Assembly (NCBI RefSeq): GCF_002968635.1 | Contig: NZ_PVBN01000006.1 | Coordinates: forward strand, 62,001 to 126,000 | Direction: 5' to 3' | DNA length: 64,000 nt | From: Neorhizobium alkalisoli | GTDB lineage: Bacteria; Pseudomonadota; Alphaproteobacteria; Rhizobiales; Rhizobiaceae | Made by a program: the position numbers and the translations under genes | Notes under the pieces: generated by a model | Told to the model about the DNA's origin: nothing | What the model saw: the letters and a program-made list of their open reading frames with translations, nothing else | Databases searched by the model: none | Shown here: positions 41,393 through 50,527 of the stretch, one piece after another | Position numbering within the stretch: position 1 is the stretch's first letter | Layout of the letters: every line of letters begins with the position of its first letter

Positions 41393-41464
41393 CGTCTAAC
41401 TCCTGTTTCAAGAGACCTCGTGCCTCTGTTGATAGGCAGCTTATCTCAGGAGCGGACTCTTTCT

Positions 41465-41478
41465 TTGACACACCGCAA
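41465..41478. promoter_or_regulatory. NnrR/Fnr-type box before pseudoazurin
   Basis: TTGACACACCGCAA (TTG-N8-CAA) in the gap between nnrR and pseudoazurin, 72 bases before the pseudoazurin ATG. Confidence 0.6.
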
Positions 41479-41500
41479 ACATGGGATGATTTGCGGTTGC

Positions 41501-42196
41501 CTACCCTTTTACGGTTTCGGCGAGCGCTGAAAGCCCATCGACATCCTTGACCGTCAGCTTCTGACGGCCGCCCTCCACGAGCCCTTTGGCCTCCCAGGCG
41601 CTCATGATCCTGGAAACGGTGTGGAGTGTAGTGCCGGTCATCTCGGCGATGTCCTGGCGGGAAATCGGAAAGTCGATGCGCACGGCGCCCCCTTCCTTCC
41701 TGCCGGCCTGCTTGGCAAGCCGCAGAACCGCATGCGCGACACGACGCTCGACCTCCTGCGTGGACATTTCCCGGATCCGGGCATGAGCCTCCTCCAGACG
41801 CTGCCCGATCGTCTGCATCGCAGTGACGGCCAAACGCGGGTTTTTGTCCACGAACTGAGGCCAGAGTTCCGTCGGCCATGACAGCGCTATGCTTTCGGCG
41901 ACAGCTGTTGCGGTGCCGGGGTAATCACTGCGCATGAGCGCTTTGGCGAAGCCGAACAGGTCTCCGGGGTGAACCACGCGGACGATGATCTGCTGACCGT
42001 CCTCGGTCACCTGCGTGACTTTCAGTCTGCCATGCAGGAGAAGGAAGAAATGGGTCGCCGCCGCGCCCTGCTCGAAAACGGCCTCGCCGACCGGTACTCG
42101 ACGCGAGGTCGAATGCACAAGAAGGGCTTCGGTGTCGGCGTCATCCATCTTCTCGAAAAGCGGGAAAGTTCGGACGAGGCTTTTGTCGATCTTCAA
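41501..42196 (-). CDS. nnrR: NnrR, Crp/Fnr-family nitric oxide-responsive regulator
   Basis: A 231-residue Crp/Fnr regulator if started at the TTG at 42196 (LKIDKSLVRTFPLFEKM), which has GGAG 9 bases upstream. Longer in-frame starts (up to 42532) would run into the nirV gene and look unlike the family. It has a cyclic-nucleotide-binding-like domain (GEAVFEQGAAATHFFLLLHGRLKV) and a C-terminal helix-turn-helix, SRQDIAEMTGTTLHTVSRIMSAWEAKGLV. It lacks Fnr-type N-terminal cysteines, so NO rather than O2 sensing is expected. It is placed beside nirK-nirV and the nor genes it would control. Confidence 0.9.
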   Translation of the reverse strand: MKIDKSLVRTFPLFEKMDDADTEALLVHSTSRRVPVGEAVFEQGAAATHFFLLLHGRLKVTQVTEDGQQIIVRVVHPGDLFGFAKALMRSDYPGTATAVAESIALSWPTELWPQFVDKNPRLAVTAMQTIGQRLEEAHARIREMSTQEVERRVAHAVLRLAKQAGRKEGGAVRIDFPISRQDIAEMTGTTLHTVSRIMSAWEAKGLVEGGRQKLTVKDVDGLSALAETVKG

Positions 42197-42279
42197 GGCG
42201 ATGCGCTCCGCTAATTTGAACGCGACCTTAGCACGCCTCGCGGCGAGATCGAAGGCACTGGATTGCCGCACCTCGGGAT

Positions 42280-43182
42280 TTAGGCCATCCAGCCCTTTTC
42301 GCGGAACTTCACCAGGAATGGTGCATACCATTTCGTCGATTTCACAAGACGAAAGCCAAGATTGTCGGGAGGAGTTCCGACCGAACACCCGCCCCCTTTC
42401 GGATCGCGGATGAAGGAACTGACCGGCGAACGATGGCTCGCGACGGTGACATAGACCCCACATATCGGCTCTGCATTCCGGACCGACCCGTTCGCATGAA
42501 GATGCACCCGCCGGTGACAGGTCGAGGTCCACTCCCAGACATTTCCACCGAAATCTGCAAGCCCGTGTTCATTTTCGCCGAAGCTTCCGAGCGGCCGGGG
42601 AACAGGATCGCGTTTCGACCGCTCCCGCGCCTCGCGCTCGTAGTCCGCCAGCCAGCGGAGCGCCGGGTTCTTGCTGTCGGGATCAAGCCCGAGCGCATCG
42701 TCAGGAAAGAGCTTGCCTGCGGCATGCGCAAGCTGCTGATCGGATGGAAGCGTCCAGTATTGGCCGGTCTTTTTTGAGAGCCAGTGGGCGTAGTCCATCG
42801 CGTCATCGAAACTGACGCCGGTGACCGGCACGTTCGCGCTACCGGCAGGAGGGGCGTCGGCCGCCGCGCAGGCGCCATCAAGGACGCAGGCCGCGTATTC
42901 GTTCGCTGTAATCTGATATTTCGTGACAGTGAGGCTTTCCGAAGCGATCACCGTCTTCATCGGCGGATCAACCGGCGCGGTGCCCTTCACGAACTCGCCG
43001 TCGCTCCGGTATTTGTATGTCCGCGCCGGCACCACGACCGTCTTCGGTTCATGGATCGCGCTTCGGGGCTCCGGGTCATCGAAAAAGCCGGCCTGCTGAA
43101 CAATACCGGCCGACAGAGCGGCGATCAGCGTGATCGGAAGTGCAGTTTGAAAGATCGAGAGATTTCGCTTTGTCCGCGGCAT
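42280..43182 (-). CDS. nirV: NirV, formylglycine-generating-enzyme-like accessory protein
   Basis: A 300-residue protein with an N-terminal membrane anchor (LSIFQTALPITLIAALSAGIV) and a FGE-sulfatase-type domain (VTKYQITANEYAACVLDGAC, PVTGVSFDDAMDYAHWLSKKTG, GLADFGGNVWEWTSTC, DNLGFRLVKS). The ATG at 43182 has AGGAGG 5 bases upstream. NirV is found directly downstream of nirK in many bacteria; its role in nitrite reductase maturation is not settled. It is probably in one transcript with nirK, with a 92-base gap. Confidence 0.9.
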   Translation of the reverse strand: MPRTKRNLSIFQTALPITLIAALSAGIVQQAGFFDDPEPRSAIHEPKTVVVPARTYKYRSDGEFVKGTAPVDPPMKTVIASESLTVTKYQITANEYAACVLDGACAAADAPPAGSANVPVTGVSFDDAMDYAHWLSKKTGQYWTLPSDQQLAHAAGKLFPDDALGLDPDSKNPALRWLADYEREARERSKRDPVPRPLGSFGENEHGLADFGGNVWEWTSTCHRRVHLHANGSVRNAEPICGVYVTVASHRSPVSSFIRDPKGGGCSVGTPPDNLGFRLVKSTKWYAPFLVKFREKGWMA

Positions 43183-43274
43183 GTTCGCCTCCTGGGCGAA
43201 ACCGCATCCTTGAGGGAGGCGGGCCTGTTGAGGAAGCCGGCGGGGCAAGGACCACCCTGCCCCGCCTCGCCTGA

Positions 43275-44408
43275 TCAGCTTCCGGTCGGTGCGACGATCG
43301 ATGTCATCAGATCATCGTTCCAGTCGCCCGTGACCTTGAAGTGAGCCGCCGCCCCCAGTTCGAAAGCTTCGATCAGGTTGTGGTTCACGTAGGCGTAGAT
43401 GCCAGGCTGTTCGAAGGTGTAGAACGCCGCACCGGCCGTGCCGCCCGGGATGAACCAGGTTTCCTGATCGCGGTCGGGAACGTTGTTGAACTTGCCCGTC
43501 TGCCAGACATAGTCGCCGTGTCCGCCGATGAGGTGCGGGCGTGTGTCACGGTTGGCCTGCGAATGGACGATCAGCACCTTTTCGCCGACGGCGGCGGTCA
43601 GCGCGTTTTCGCCGGTCAGGGCGCCGACCGCACCGTTGAAGACGATGTGGCTCGGGGTCAGCGTCCGCATGACCTTCAGCGTGTCTTCATAGGCATCGCC
43701 AACGCTCTCGTATTTCTTGAAGTTGCCGGCCTCGTCGCGCGGCACATAGAAGTCCTGTTCGCCGACATAATAAACCTTGTCGTAGACCAGTTCCTTGCCG
43801 TGACCGTCCGTCAGACCTTCACGCGGCAGCACCATGATCGCGCCGTTCATGCCCGAGGTGACGTGCCAGGGAACCATGCCGGGAGGTGCGCAGTGGTAGA
43901 CGAAGACGCCAGCCTTGGTGGCCTTGAAGCGCAGCACCGCTTTCTCACCCGGGTTCACGATGGTGAGCGCACCGCCGCCGAGCGCACCCGTGGCCGAATG
44001 GAAGTCGATGTTGTGCTGCAACTCGTTCGTATCGGGATTGATGAGGGTCAGCTCGACATAGTCGCCCTGGTGCACGACCATCATCGGGCCGGGAACCGAT
44101 CCGTCGAAGGTCATTGCGTTGATTTCCGTACCTTCCTTGTCGATCACCAGCTTCTTTTCCTGGATCGTCAGGGTGAATTCGACGATCTTCGGAGGACCAT
44201 CGGCCTTTTGGGTATGGGCATGGACGAAGGGCGGCTTCACGAGGTCGACCTTGACGCGGCGCAGAGCCGAAAGATCGGTCGGCTTCATCTTGGCCGGAGG
44301 AGCTTCTTCCGCATGGGCGAACGACGCTTGGACGATTGGCGCCACGGCACCGACGATAGCTGCCCCCGCCAGGATCGAACGTCTGGTTATCTGTAATTTG
44401 TCAGTCAT
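43275..44408 (-). CDS. nirK: Copper-containing nitrite reductase NirK
   Basis: A 377-residue periplasmic trimeric enzyme reducing nitrite to NO. The twin-arginine signal is [18 protein letters not shown], ending near [10 protein letters not shown]. Type 1 and type 2 copper ligands appear in [29 protein letters not shown] and [10 protein letters not shown]. The ATG at 44408 is chosen because it precedes the Tat signal; the open frame upstream is spurious. Two NnrR-type boxes lie upstream (44490-44503, 44520-44533). Electrons come from the neighbouring pseudoazurin. Confidence 0.97.
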   Translation of the reverse strand: MTDKLQITRRSILAGAAIVGAVAPIVQASFAHAEEAPPAKMKPTDLSALRRVKVDLVKPPFVHAHTQKADGPPKIVEFTLTIQEKKLVIDKEGTEINAMTFDGSVPGPMMVVHQGDYVELTLINPDTNELQHNIDFHSATGALGGGALTIVNPGEKAVLRFKATKAGVFVYHCAPPGMVPWHVTSGMNGAIMVLPREGLTDGHGKELVYDKVYYVGEQDFYVPRDEAGNFKKYESVGDAYEDTLKVMRTLTPSHIVFNGAVGALTGENALTAAVGEKVLIVHSQANRDTRPHLIGGHGDYVWQTGKFNNVPDRDQETWFIPGGTAGAAFYTFEQPGIYAYVNHNLIEAFELGAAAHFKVTGDWNDDLMTSIVAPTGS

Positions 44409-44489
44409 GGTCTCATCCTTCGGAACAAAGGGCGGAGTGGATCGCCGTCCTGTCGAAGGAGAAGCTACGACCGGTTCCCCATGTCTTCT

Positions 44490-44503
44490 TTGACCTGAAA
44501 CAA
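44490..44503. promoter_or_regulatory. NnrR/Fnr-type box, nirK side
   Basis: TTGACCTGAAACAA (TTG-N8-CAA), centred about 88 bases before the nirK ATG in the nirK/nnrS divergent region. Confidence 0.6.
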
Positions 44504-44519
44504 ACTTTCCCTTGTTTGC

Positions 44520-44533
44520 TTGCGACTTCGCAA
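44520..44533. promoter_or_regulatory. NnrR/Fnr-type box, perfect palindrome, nnrS side
   Basis: TTGCGACTTCGCAA, a perfect 6-base dyad (TTGCGA/TCGCAA) fitting TTG-N8-CAA, centred about 64 bases before the nnrS ATG and 118 bases from nirK. Confidence 0.7.
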
Positions 44534-44589
44534 AGATCAAAAATAACGGGGCGATATAGATCAAGTTGTCGCTCGAAGGAATTTTTGAA

Positions 44590-45807
44590 ATGACTGATCT
44601 TCCCTCCCCCGCAATCCGCCGCGGCGGCATTCCAAGAGGCCTGTCGCCCACCGCCCCGGTGATCTTCTCCTATGGCTTCAGGCCCTTCTTTTTGGGTGCA
44701 GCGGCTTGGGCTGCAGTCGTCATGCTGTTGTGGATCGCCAGTCTCATCGGCGCGATCGAGGTCGCGGTCGATTATGGTGTGGTCCATTGGCACGCGCATG
44801 AGATGCTGTTCGGTTATGCAAGTGCCGTGCTCGCCGGCTTCCTCCTGACGGCCGTCCCGAACTGGACCGGCAGGCTTCCCGTCTCCGGATGGCCGCTTGT
44901 TTTTCTTTTCCTCATCTGGATGGCCGGCAGGCTGGCGCTGCTGTTGTCTGACGGGCTCGGAAACGTCGCAGCTATTCTCATCGACGCCGCTTTTCTTCCC
45001 GTGCTCCTGCTGATCTGCGTGCGCGAAGTGGTTGCGGGCAAGAAATGGAAGGACCTGAAGGTCATCGCCGGCCTGCTGGCGCTTTCAGCCGCCAACATCC
45101 TCTACCACATCCAGGTGGTGAGCGGTGAGCACCCCGCACCGGCGATCAAACTTGCGGTATCGGCTTATGTCATGATGATCCTGATTGTCGGCGGCAGGAT
45201 CATTCCGAGTTTTACCCGCAACTGGATCAACAAGACGGGCCGTACGGACTTTCCAACGCCTTATAATCGCTTCGATACCGCAGCGATTATCTCGGGAATT
45301 GCCGCTCTGGCCACCTGGGTCGTCCTGGACGACGGACCGATCGTGGCCACCATCGCAGGCGGTGCAGCGCTCATGCAGGTAATCCGGCTCGGTCGCTGGC
45401 GCGGCTGGACGACGGCGGCGGAAATGCTCGTGGCGATCCTGCACATCGCCTATCTGTTCGTGCCGCTCGGCTATCTGGTGATAGCGCTTGCCGCAATCGA
45501 CCTGTTCGACAAGACGGCCGCGCTTCACATGCTGAGCGTCGGCACGGTGGCGACCATGATGCTGGCCGTTATGACCAGGGCCACCCGCGGCCATACCGGC
45601 AGGATCCTGACCGCCTCTCGCACCACGACGATATCCTACGGCGCGATCGTGCTCTGTGCACTTGTCAGACCGAGCACCAGTCTGTTTCCGGAATTTTCGA
45701 ACATCATCTACGCCGTGTCCGGGCTATTGTGGCTCCTCGCCTTCGGCCTCTTTATCTTCGAGTATGGGCCGATGCTGACGACGGTGCGGCGCGCCAAGCT
45801 TGGCTGA
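44590..45807 (+). CDS. nnrS: NnrS heme-copper membrane protein
   Basis: A 405-residue, about 12-span inner-membrane protein. The histidine-rich motif [27 protein letters not shown] is the family hallmark, and ILYHIQVV and [24 protein letters not shown] are further conserved blocks. NnrS protects cells from nitrosative stress and is usually under NO-responsive control. The ATG at 44590 has GAAGGA upstream. It is divergent from nirK and followed by a strong terminator. Confidence 0.94.
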   Translation: MTDLPSPAIRRGGIPRGLSPTAPVIFSYGFRPFFLGAAAWAAVVMLLWIASLIGAIEVAVDYGVVHWHAHEMLFGYASAVLAGFLLTAVPNWTGRLPVSGWPLVFLFLIWMAGRLALLLSDGLGNVAAILIDAAFLPVLLLICVREVVAGKKWKDLKVIAGLLALSAANILYHIQVVSGEHPAPAIKLAVSAYVMMILIVGGRIIPSFTRNWINKTGRTDFPTPYNRFDTAAIISGIAALATWVVLDDGPIVATIAGGAALMQVIRLGRWRGWTTAAEMLVAILHIAYLFVPLGYLVIALAAIDLFDKTAALHMLSVGTVATMMLAVMTRATRGHTGRILTASRTTTISYGAIVLCALVRPSTSLFPEFSNIIYAVSGLLWLLAFGLFIFEYGPMLTTVRRAKLG

Positions 45808-45866
45808 TCGCGGCCGTTGTCGCCAGCGACGATCGCTTTCCGGGTAAACTACGGCCGCAAATTCAA

Positions 45867-45907
45867 GAGAGGTGCTTTTCCTGCGAAAGCGCCTCTCTTT
45901 ATTTTTT
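45867..45907 (+). terminator. Intrinsic terminator of nnrS
   Basis: Stem GAGAGGTGCTTT (45867-45878) with AAAGCGCCTCTC (45886-45897, one G-T pair), 7-base loop, followed by TTTATTTTTT. It separates nnrS from the kdp operon. Confidence 0.9.
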
Positions 45908-45990
45908 CCTTATGGCCCGCCTGAAACTTTCCAATCGAAACCTGACCCGACTCGGATGCAGAATTCCCCTGTTGAAACAGGAGAATCGGA

Positions 45991-46074
45991 ATGTCTGATT
46001 TGCTCTTTCTCGTCCTGGGCGGGGGCACGCTCATCGTGCTCGGATTTTACGCCCGTGCGCTTGAGCGTTTGTGA
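45991..46074 (+). CDS. 27-residue single-span peptide before kdpF
   Basis: Reading frame MSDLLFLVLGGGTLIVLGFY...LERL, one hydrophobic segment with a basic C-terminal end (ARALERL). An ACAGGAGA site lies just upstream, inside a CCTGTT-GA-AACAGG inverted repeat (45968-45981). It ends 8 bases before kdpF and looks like a second KdpF-type peptide. It may be a small KdpABC subunit or a leader; coding is inferred from the membrane pattern and ribosome-binding site. Confidence 0.55.
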   Translation: MSDLLFLVLGGGTLIVLGFYARALERL

Positions 46075-46082
46075 GGTGCGGC

Positions 46083-46169
46083 ATGTTTGAACCGCTGATC
46101 GCGCTCGTCGTTGCCGCGGCGCTCGGAATCTATCTCGTCGTGACGCTGCTCCATCCCGAGCGCTTCTGA
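46083..46169 (+). CDS. kdpF: KdpF, small K+-transporting ATPase subunit
   Basis: A 28-residue single-span peptide, [20 protein letters not shown] followed by TLLHPERF. The size and the Y-L-V...L...xxPERF end match KdpF (29 residues in E. coli), which stabilises the KdpABC complex. A GAGGTGCGGC stretch upstream serves as ribosome-binding site. It lies 20 bases before kdpA. Confidence 0.85.
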   Translation: MFEPLIALVVAAALGIYLVVTLLHPERF

Positions 46170-46189
46170 ATCTCTTCCGGAGAACCATC

Positions 46190-47899
46190 ATGACTATTAT
46201 CGGGTGGCTGCAGATCAGCCTCCTCTTCCTCGCCGTGCTTGTGGTCATCAAGCCGCTCGGGCTTTACATGGCAGGCGTATTTGCGGGAGAGAGAACACTT
46301 CTTTCACCGCTGCTTGCGCCGATTGAGCGCGGCTTCTACCGGCTTGCCGGCGTCGACCGAACCAGAGAGCAGGGTTGGCTCGGCTATACGCTTGCGATGC
46401 TCGCTCTGTCCCTTGCAGGTTTCATCCTGCTTTACGGGATCCTGCGGCTGCAGGCATATCTGCCGCTCAATCCGCAGGGTTTCGCCAATGTGTCGGCAGA
46501 CCTCGCCTTCAACACTGCCGTCAGCTTCGTCACCAATACGAACTGGCAGAACTATGCCGGCGAGACGACGATGAGCCACTTCAGCCAGATGGCTGGCCTC
46601 ACCGTGCAGAACTTCCTCTCGGCCGCCACCGGCATGGCGATGGCGGTCGCGCTTACACGCGCTTTTGCTCGCTCTCAAGTCTCCGTCATCGGCAATTTCT
46701 GGGTCGATTTCACCCGAGCGACGCTTTACGTGCTTTTGCCGATCTCGCTGCTGATGGCGGTGGTTTTCGTCGCCATGGGCCTGCCCCAGACGCTCGATGC
46801 TTCGGCAACCGCCACGACGCTCGAAGGAGCGCAACAGACGATCGCCCTCGGCCCGGTCGCCAGCCAGGAAGCCATCAAGCAGCTCGGCACCAATGGCGGC
46901 GGCTTCTTCAATGCCAATGCCGCCCATCCGTTCGAAAATCCGACGGCATTCTCGAATTATCTCAACATTTTCGCGATGCTGTCGATTTCGTCCGCCCTCG
47001 TCTACACCTTCGGCCAGATGGTCGGCAGCCGGCGTCAGGGCTGGACCTTACTTGCCACCATGGCGATCCTGCTTATTGCCGGCGTCGGTCTTGTCTACTG
47101 GGCGGAAACCCAGGGCAACCCGATCCTCGGCGCACTCGGTCTTGACCCGGCGCAAGGCAATATGGAGGGGAAGGAGGTCCGCTTCGGACAAGCCATGACC
47201 GCCCTCTATGCGGCAGTCACCACCGGCCTTTCCGACGGCGGCGTCAACGGCATGCATGGCTCCCTCACCGGCCTCGGCGGTTTGGTGCCGATGTTCCTGA
47301 TCCAGCTTGGTGAAGTCCTGCCCGGTGGCGTCGGTTCCGGCCTCTACGGCATGATCGTTTTCGCCATCCTCTCCGTCTTCGTCGCCGGTCTGATGGTCGG
47401 TCGCACGCCCGAATTCCTCGGCAAGAAGATCGAAGGCCGCGAGATGAAATTCGTGATGCTCGCCGTGCTGATCCTGCCGCTCGCCATCCTCGGTTTCACG
47501 GCCGCATCTGCGATGCTGCCGTTCGCGGTCGCCAGCGTCGGTACCGGAGGCCCGCACGGGCTTTCCGAGATCCTCTACGCCTTCACCTCGGCCGCCGGCA
47601 ACAACGGCTCGGCCTTCGGCGGTCTGTCCGGCAACACCCCCTGGTTCAACACGACCCTGGGTATTGCAATGCTGCTCGGCCGCTTTGCCTATGTCGTGCC
47701 GGTCATGGCGATAGCCGGGTCGCTTGCTGGGAAGGTCAAGCTGCCGACGTCGGGCGGCACCTTCCCCACGGACACGCCGCTGTTTGTCGGCCTGCTCATC
47801 GGCATCATCCTGATCCTGGGGGGATTGCAGTTCTTCCCGGCGCTCGCACTCGGTCCCATTGTCGAGCATTTCGCCATGCTCGCCGGCCAGACTTTCTGA
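46190..47899 (+). CDS. kdpA: Potassium-transporting ATPase subunit A (KdpA)
   Basis: A 569-residue membrane subunit with about ten spans that binds and translocates K+. It has the four selectivity-filter-like loops, for example [56 protein letters not shown] and [19 protein letters not shown]. Length is normal for the family. It is followed by kdpB after 12 bases. Expression should depend on KdpDE at low K+. Confidence 0.97.
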   Translation: MTIIGWLQISLLFLAVLVVIKPLGLYMAGVFAGERTLLSPLLAPIERGFYRLAGVDRTREQGWLGYTLAMLALSLAGFILLYGILRLQAYLPLNPQGFANVSADLAFNTAVSFVTNTNWQNYAGETTMSHFSQMAGLTVQNFLSAATGMAMAVALTRAFARSQVSVIGNFWVDFTRATLYVLLPISLLMAVVFVAMGLPQTLDASATATTLEGAQQTIALGPVASQEAIKQLGTNGGGFFNANAAHPFENPTAFSNYLNIFAMLSISSALVYTFGQMVGSRRQGWTLLATMAILLIAGVGLVYWAETQGNPILGALGLDPAQGNMEGKEVRFGQAMTALYAAVTTGLSDGGVNGMHGSLTGLGGLVPMFLIQLGEVLPGGVGSGLYGMIVFAILSVFVAGLMVGRTPEFLGKKIEGREMKFVMLAVLILPLAILGFTAASAMLPFAVASVGTGGPHGLSEILYAFTSAAGNNGSAFGGLSGNTPWFNTTLGIAMLLGRFAYVVPVMAIAGSLAGKVKLPTSGGTFPTDTPLFVGLLIGIILILGGLQFFPALALGPIVEHFAMLAGQTF

Positions 47900-47911
47900 A
47901 GGAAAACCCTC

Positions 47912-49948
47912 ATGTCGCACAAACCGGTGGCACCCAGCCTCGTTGACCCGGCAATCCTTATCCCGGCGGCAAGGGATGCCGTTCTGAAGCTCGATCCCCG
48001 CAAACTCGTACGCAACCCCGTCATCTTCGTAACGGAAGCGGTCGCCGTTGTTGTCACGGTCCTCTTCCTGCGAGATCTCTGGACCCGCCCGGCCGAGGCC
48101 GGTTTCTCCAGCCAGATTGCCGCCTGGCTTTGGTTCACGGTGATTTTCGCGACCTTTGCCGAGGCTGTCGCGGAAGGCCGCGGGCGCGCGCAGGCCGAGA
48201 GCCTGAAGCGGACCAAATCCGACCTCACGGCCCGCCGTCTTGCCGCAAACGGCGAAATCGAGCCGATACCGGCCACGACGCTGCGGATCGGCGATATCGT
48301 GATCGTCGAAGCCGGAGAACTGATCCCCGGGGATGGCGAAGTCATCGAAGGCGCCGCTTCGGTCAACGAGAGCGCGATCACCGGCGAATCCGCTCCCGTC
48401 ATCCGCGAATCGGGCGGCGATCGGTCTGCCGTCACCGGCGGCACGCAGGTCCTGTCCGATGTGATCAAGGTGAAGATCACCGTCGCCCCCGGGTCGAGCT
48501 TCGTCGACCGCATGATCGGGCTTATCGAGGGCGCGCAGCGCCAGAAGACGCCGAACGAGATCGCCCTGTCGATCCTGCTGTCGGGTCTGACGCTCATCTT
48601 CCTGTTCGTCGTCGTCACCATCTGGGGACTCGCCGGCTATTCCGGCACCGTCTTGTCGGTCACGGTTCTTGCCGCGCTCTTGGTGACCTTGATCCCGACC
48701 ACCATTGGCGGGCTGCTGTCGGCGATCGGCATCGCCGGCATGGACAGGCTCGTGCGCTTCAACGTGATCGCAACCTCCGGGCGGGCCGTCGAGGCAGCCG
48801 GCGATGTCGATACGCTGCTGCTCGACAAGACCGGTACGATCACCTTCGGCAACCGGATGGCCACCGATTTCGTGGCGATATCCGGCGTGACGCCGGGTGA
48901 GGTCGCCGAGGCGGCTCTTCTCGCAAGCCTGGCCGACGAAACCCCGGAGGGCCGCTCCATCGCCGCGCTGGCAACTGGGGAATACGGGTTGAAGACACCG
49001 GCGCTCGAAGCCGATGCGGTCGTGCCCTTCGCAGCCGAAACCCGGCTCTCCGGCGTCGATCTGGCAGGACGCCGTTTGCGCAAGGGCGCGGTCGACGCCG
49101 TGCTCAAATTTGCCGGCATTGCCCATTCCGACGCTCCTGCGGAATTCCATCAGGCCGTCGAGCGGATCGCGCGCACCGGCGGCACGCCGCTTGCCGTAGC
49201 CGACGGCTCCCGGGTTCTCGGCGTGATCCATCTCAAGGACGTGGTGAAACCAGGCATCAAGGAGCGCTTTGCGGCTTTGCGCGCCATGGGCATCCGTACG
49301 GTCATGGTCACGGGCGACAATCCGGTCACGGCGGCGGCTATCGCCTCGGAGGCAGGCGTCGACGATTTCCTGGCGCAGGCAACGCCGGAGGACAAGCTTG
49401 CCTTTATCCGCCGCGAACAACAGGGCGGCCGACTGATCGCCATGTGCGGCGACGGGACCAATGACGCACCCGCGCTCGCCCAGGCCGACGTCGGGGTGGC
49501 GATGCAGACCGGAACCCAGGCGGCCCGGGAAGCCGCCAACATGGTGGACCTCGATTCCAGTCCGACCAAGCTCATCGAGATCGTCGAAATCGGCAAGCAG
49601 CTTCTGATGACGCGCGGCTCGCTGACCACCTTCTCGATCGCCAACGACGTCGCCAAGTATTTCGCCATCATCCCCGCGCTCTTTGTCGCCACCTATCCGG
49701 CTCTCGATGCGCTGAACATCATGGGCCTTTCCTCGCCCCAATCGGCAATCCTTTCGGCGGTCATCTTCAATGCCCTCATCATCGTCGCGCTCATCCCGCT
49801 CGCCTTGAAAGGCGTCCCCTATCGGGCCGCCGCCGCGACATCCCTGCTTCGCCGAAACCTGCTCATCTACGGGCTCGGCGGATTGGTCCTGCCGTTTGCC
49901 GGAATCAAGGCCATCGATATGGCCGTCGCAGCTCTCAATCTGGTGTAA
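47912..49948 (+). CDS. kdpB: Potassium-transporting ATPase ATP-binding subunit KdpB
   Basis: A 678-residue P-type ATPase catalytic subunit. It has the actuator motif AITGES, the phosphorylation site [11 protein letters not shown], and the hinge [10 protein letters not shown], with the membrane segments typical of KdpB. It hydrolyses ATP to drive K+ uptake through KdpA. It is in operon order, 12 bases after kdpA and 2 bases before kdpC. Confidence 0.97.
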   Translation: MSHKPVAPSLVDPAILIPAARDAVLKLDPRKLVRNPVIFVTEAVAVVVTVLFLRDLWTRPAEAGFSSQIAAWLWFTVIFATFAEAVAEGRGRAQAESLKRTKSDLTARRLAANGEIEPIPATTLRIGDIVIVEAGELIPGDGEVIEGAASVNESAITGESAPVIRESGGDRSAVTGGTQVLSDVIKVKITVAPGSSFVDRMIGLIEGAQRQKTPNEIALSILLSGLTLIFLFVVVTIWGLAGYSGTVLSVTVLAALLVTLIPTTIGGLLSAIGIAGMDRLVRFNVIATSGRAVEAAGDVDTLLLDKTGTITFGNRMATDFVAISGVTPGEVAEAALLASLADETPEGRSIAALATGEYGLKTPALEADAVVPFAAETRLSGVDLAGRRLRKGAVDAVLKFAGIAHSDAPAEFHQAVERIARTGGTPLAVADGSRVLGVIHLKDVVKPGIKERFAALRAMGIRTVMVTGDNPVTAAAIASEAGVDDFLAQATPEDKLAFIRREQQGGRLIAMCGDGTNDAPALAQADVGVAMQTGTQAAREAANMVDLDSSPTKLIEIVEIGKQLLMTRGSLTTFSIANDVAKYFAIIPALFVATYPALDALNIMGLSSPQSAILSAVIFNALIIVALIPLALKGVPYRAAAATSLLRRNLLIYGLGGLVLPFAGIKAIDMAVAALNLV

Positions 49949-49950
49949 TC

Positions 49951-50520
49951 ATGCTCAATCAGCTTCGCGCCGCACTCGTCATGGTCATGCTAATGACCGC
50001 CCTCACCGGCATCGCCTATCCGCTGGCCGTCACCGCCATCGCCCAGGTCGCCATGCCCCATGCCGCCAATGGCAGCCTCTTTGAAAGAAACGGCGTTACC
50101 GTGGGCTCCGCGTTGATCGGGCAGGCCTTCGCATCCGACCGCTATTTTTGGAGCCGTCCCTCCGCAACCGGCCCGGAGCCGTACAACGCTTCCGCCTCGA
50201 GCGGCTCCAATCTCGGACCGACCTCGGCCAAGCTTCGTGATCGGGTAGCGGCCGATGTCGAGCGGTTGAAGGCAGACGGCACTGAGGCCCCTGTCCCCGC
50301 GGATGCCGCAACGACCTCCGGTTCCGGCCTCGATCCGCATATATCGCCGGAATTCGCCCGTTCGCAGGTTGCGCGGGTTGCGAAAGCGCGTGACCTTTCC
50401 GAAACGGAAGTCGCGGCACTGGTGGAGCGCATGACGGCGGGTCGCGCCCTCGGTTTCATCGGCGAACCTCGCGTGAATGTGCTAGAGCTGAACCTGGCGC
50501 TCGATGCGCTCAAGACCTGA
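49951..50520 (+). CDS. kdpC: Potassium-transporting ATPase subunit C (KdpC)
   Basis: A 189-residue protein with one N-terminal span ([20 protein letters not shown]) and a periplasmic domain. Family blocks include [53 protein letters not shown] and [15 protein letters not shown]. KdpC raises ATP affinity of KdpB. It lies 7 bases before kdpD. Confidence 0.96.
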   Translation: MLNQLRAALVMVMLMTALTGIAYPLAVTAIAQVAMPHAANGSLFERNGVTVGSALIGQAFASDRYFWSRPSATGPEPYNASASSGSNLGPTSAKLRDRVAADVERLKADGTEAPVPADAATTSGSGLDPHISPEFARSQVARVAKARDLSETEVAALVERMTAGRALGFIGEPRVNVLELNLALDALKT

Positions 50521-50527
50521 GACGAGA

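Noticed and set aside
45968..45981. CCTGTTGAAACAGG as a riboswitch or regulator site
   Set aside because: The 14-base dyad is too short to call a riboswitch and has no second copy; it is only noted as a small hairpin at the ribosome-binding site of the 27-codon ORF.
47048..49741. An 897-codon open frame antisense to kdpA and kdpB
   Set aside because: The sense strand codes for unmistakable KdpA and KdpB. The antisense product is rich in Arg, Asp, Gly and His without domains, typical of shadow frames in GC-rich DNA.
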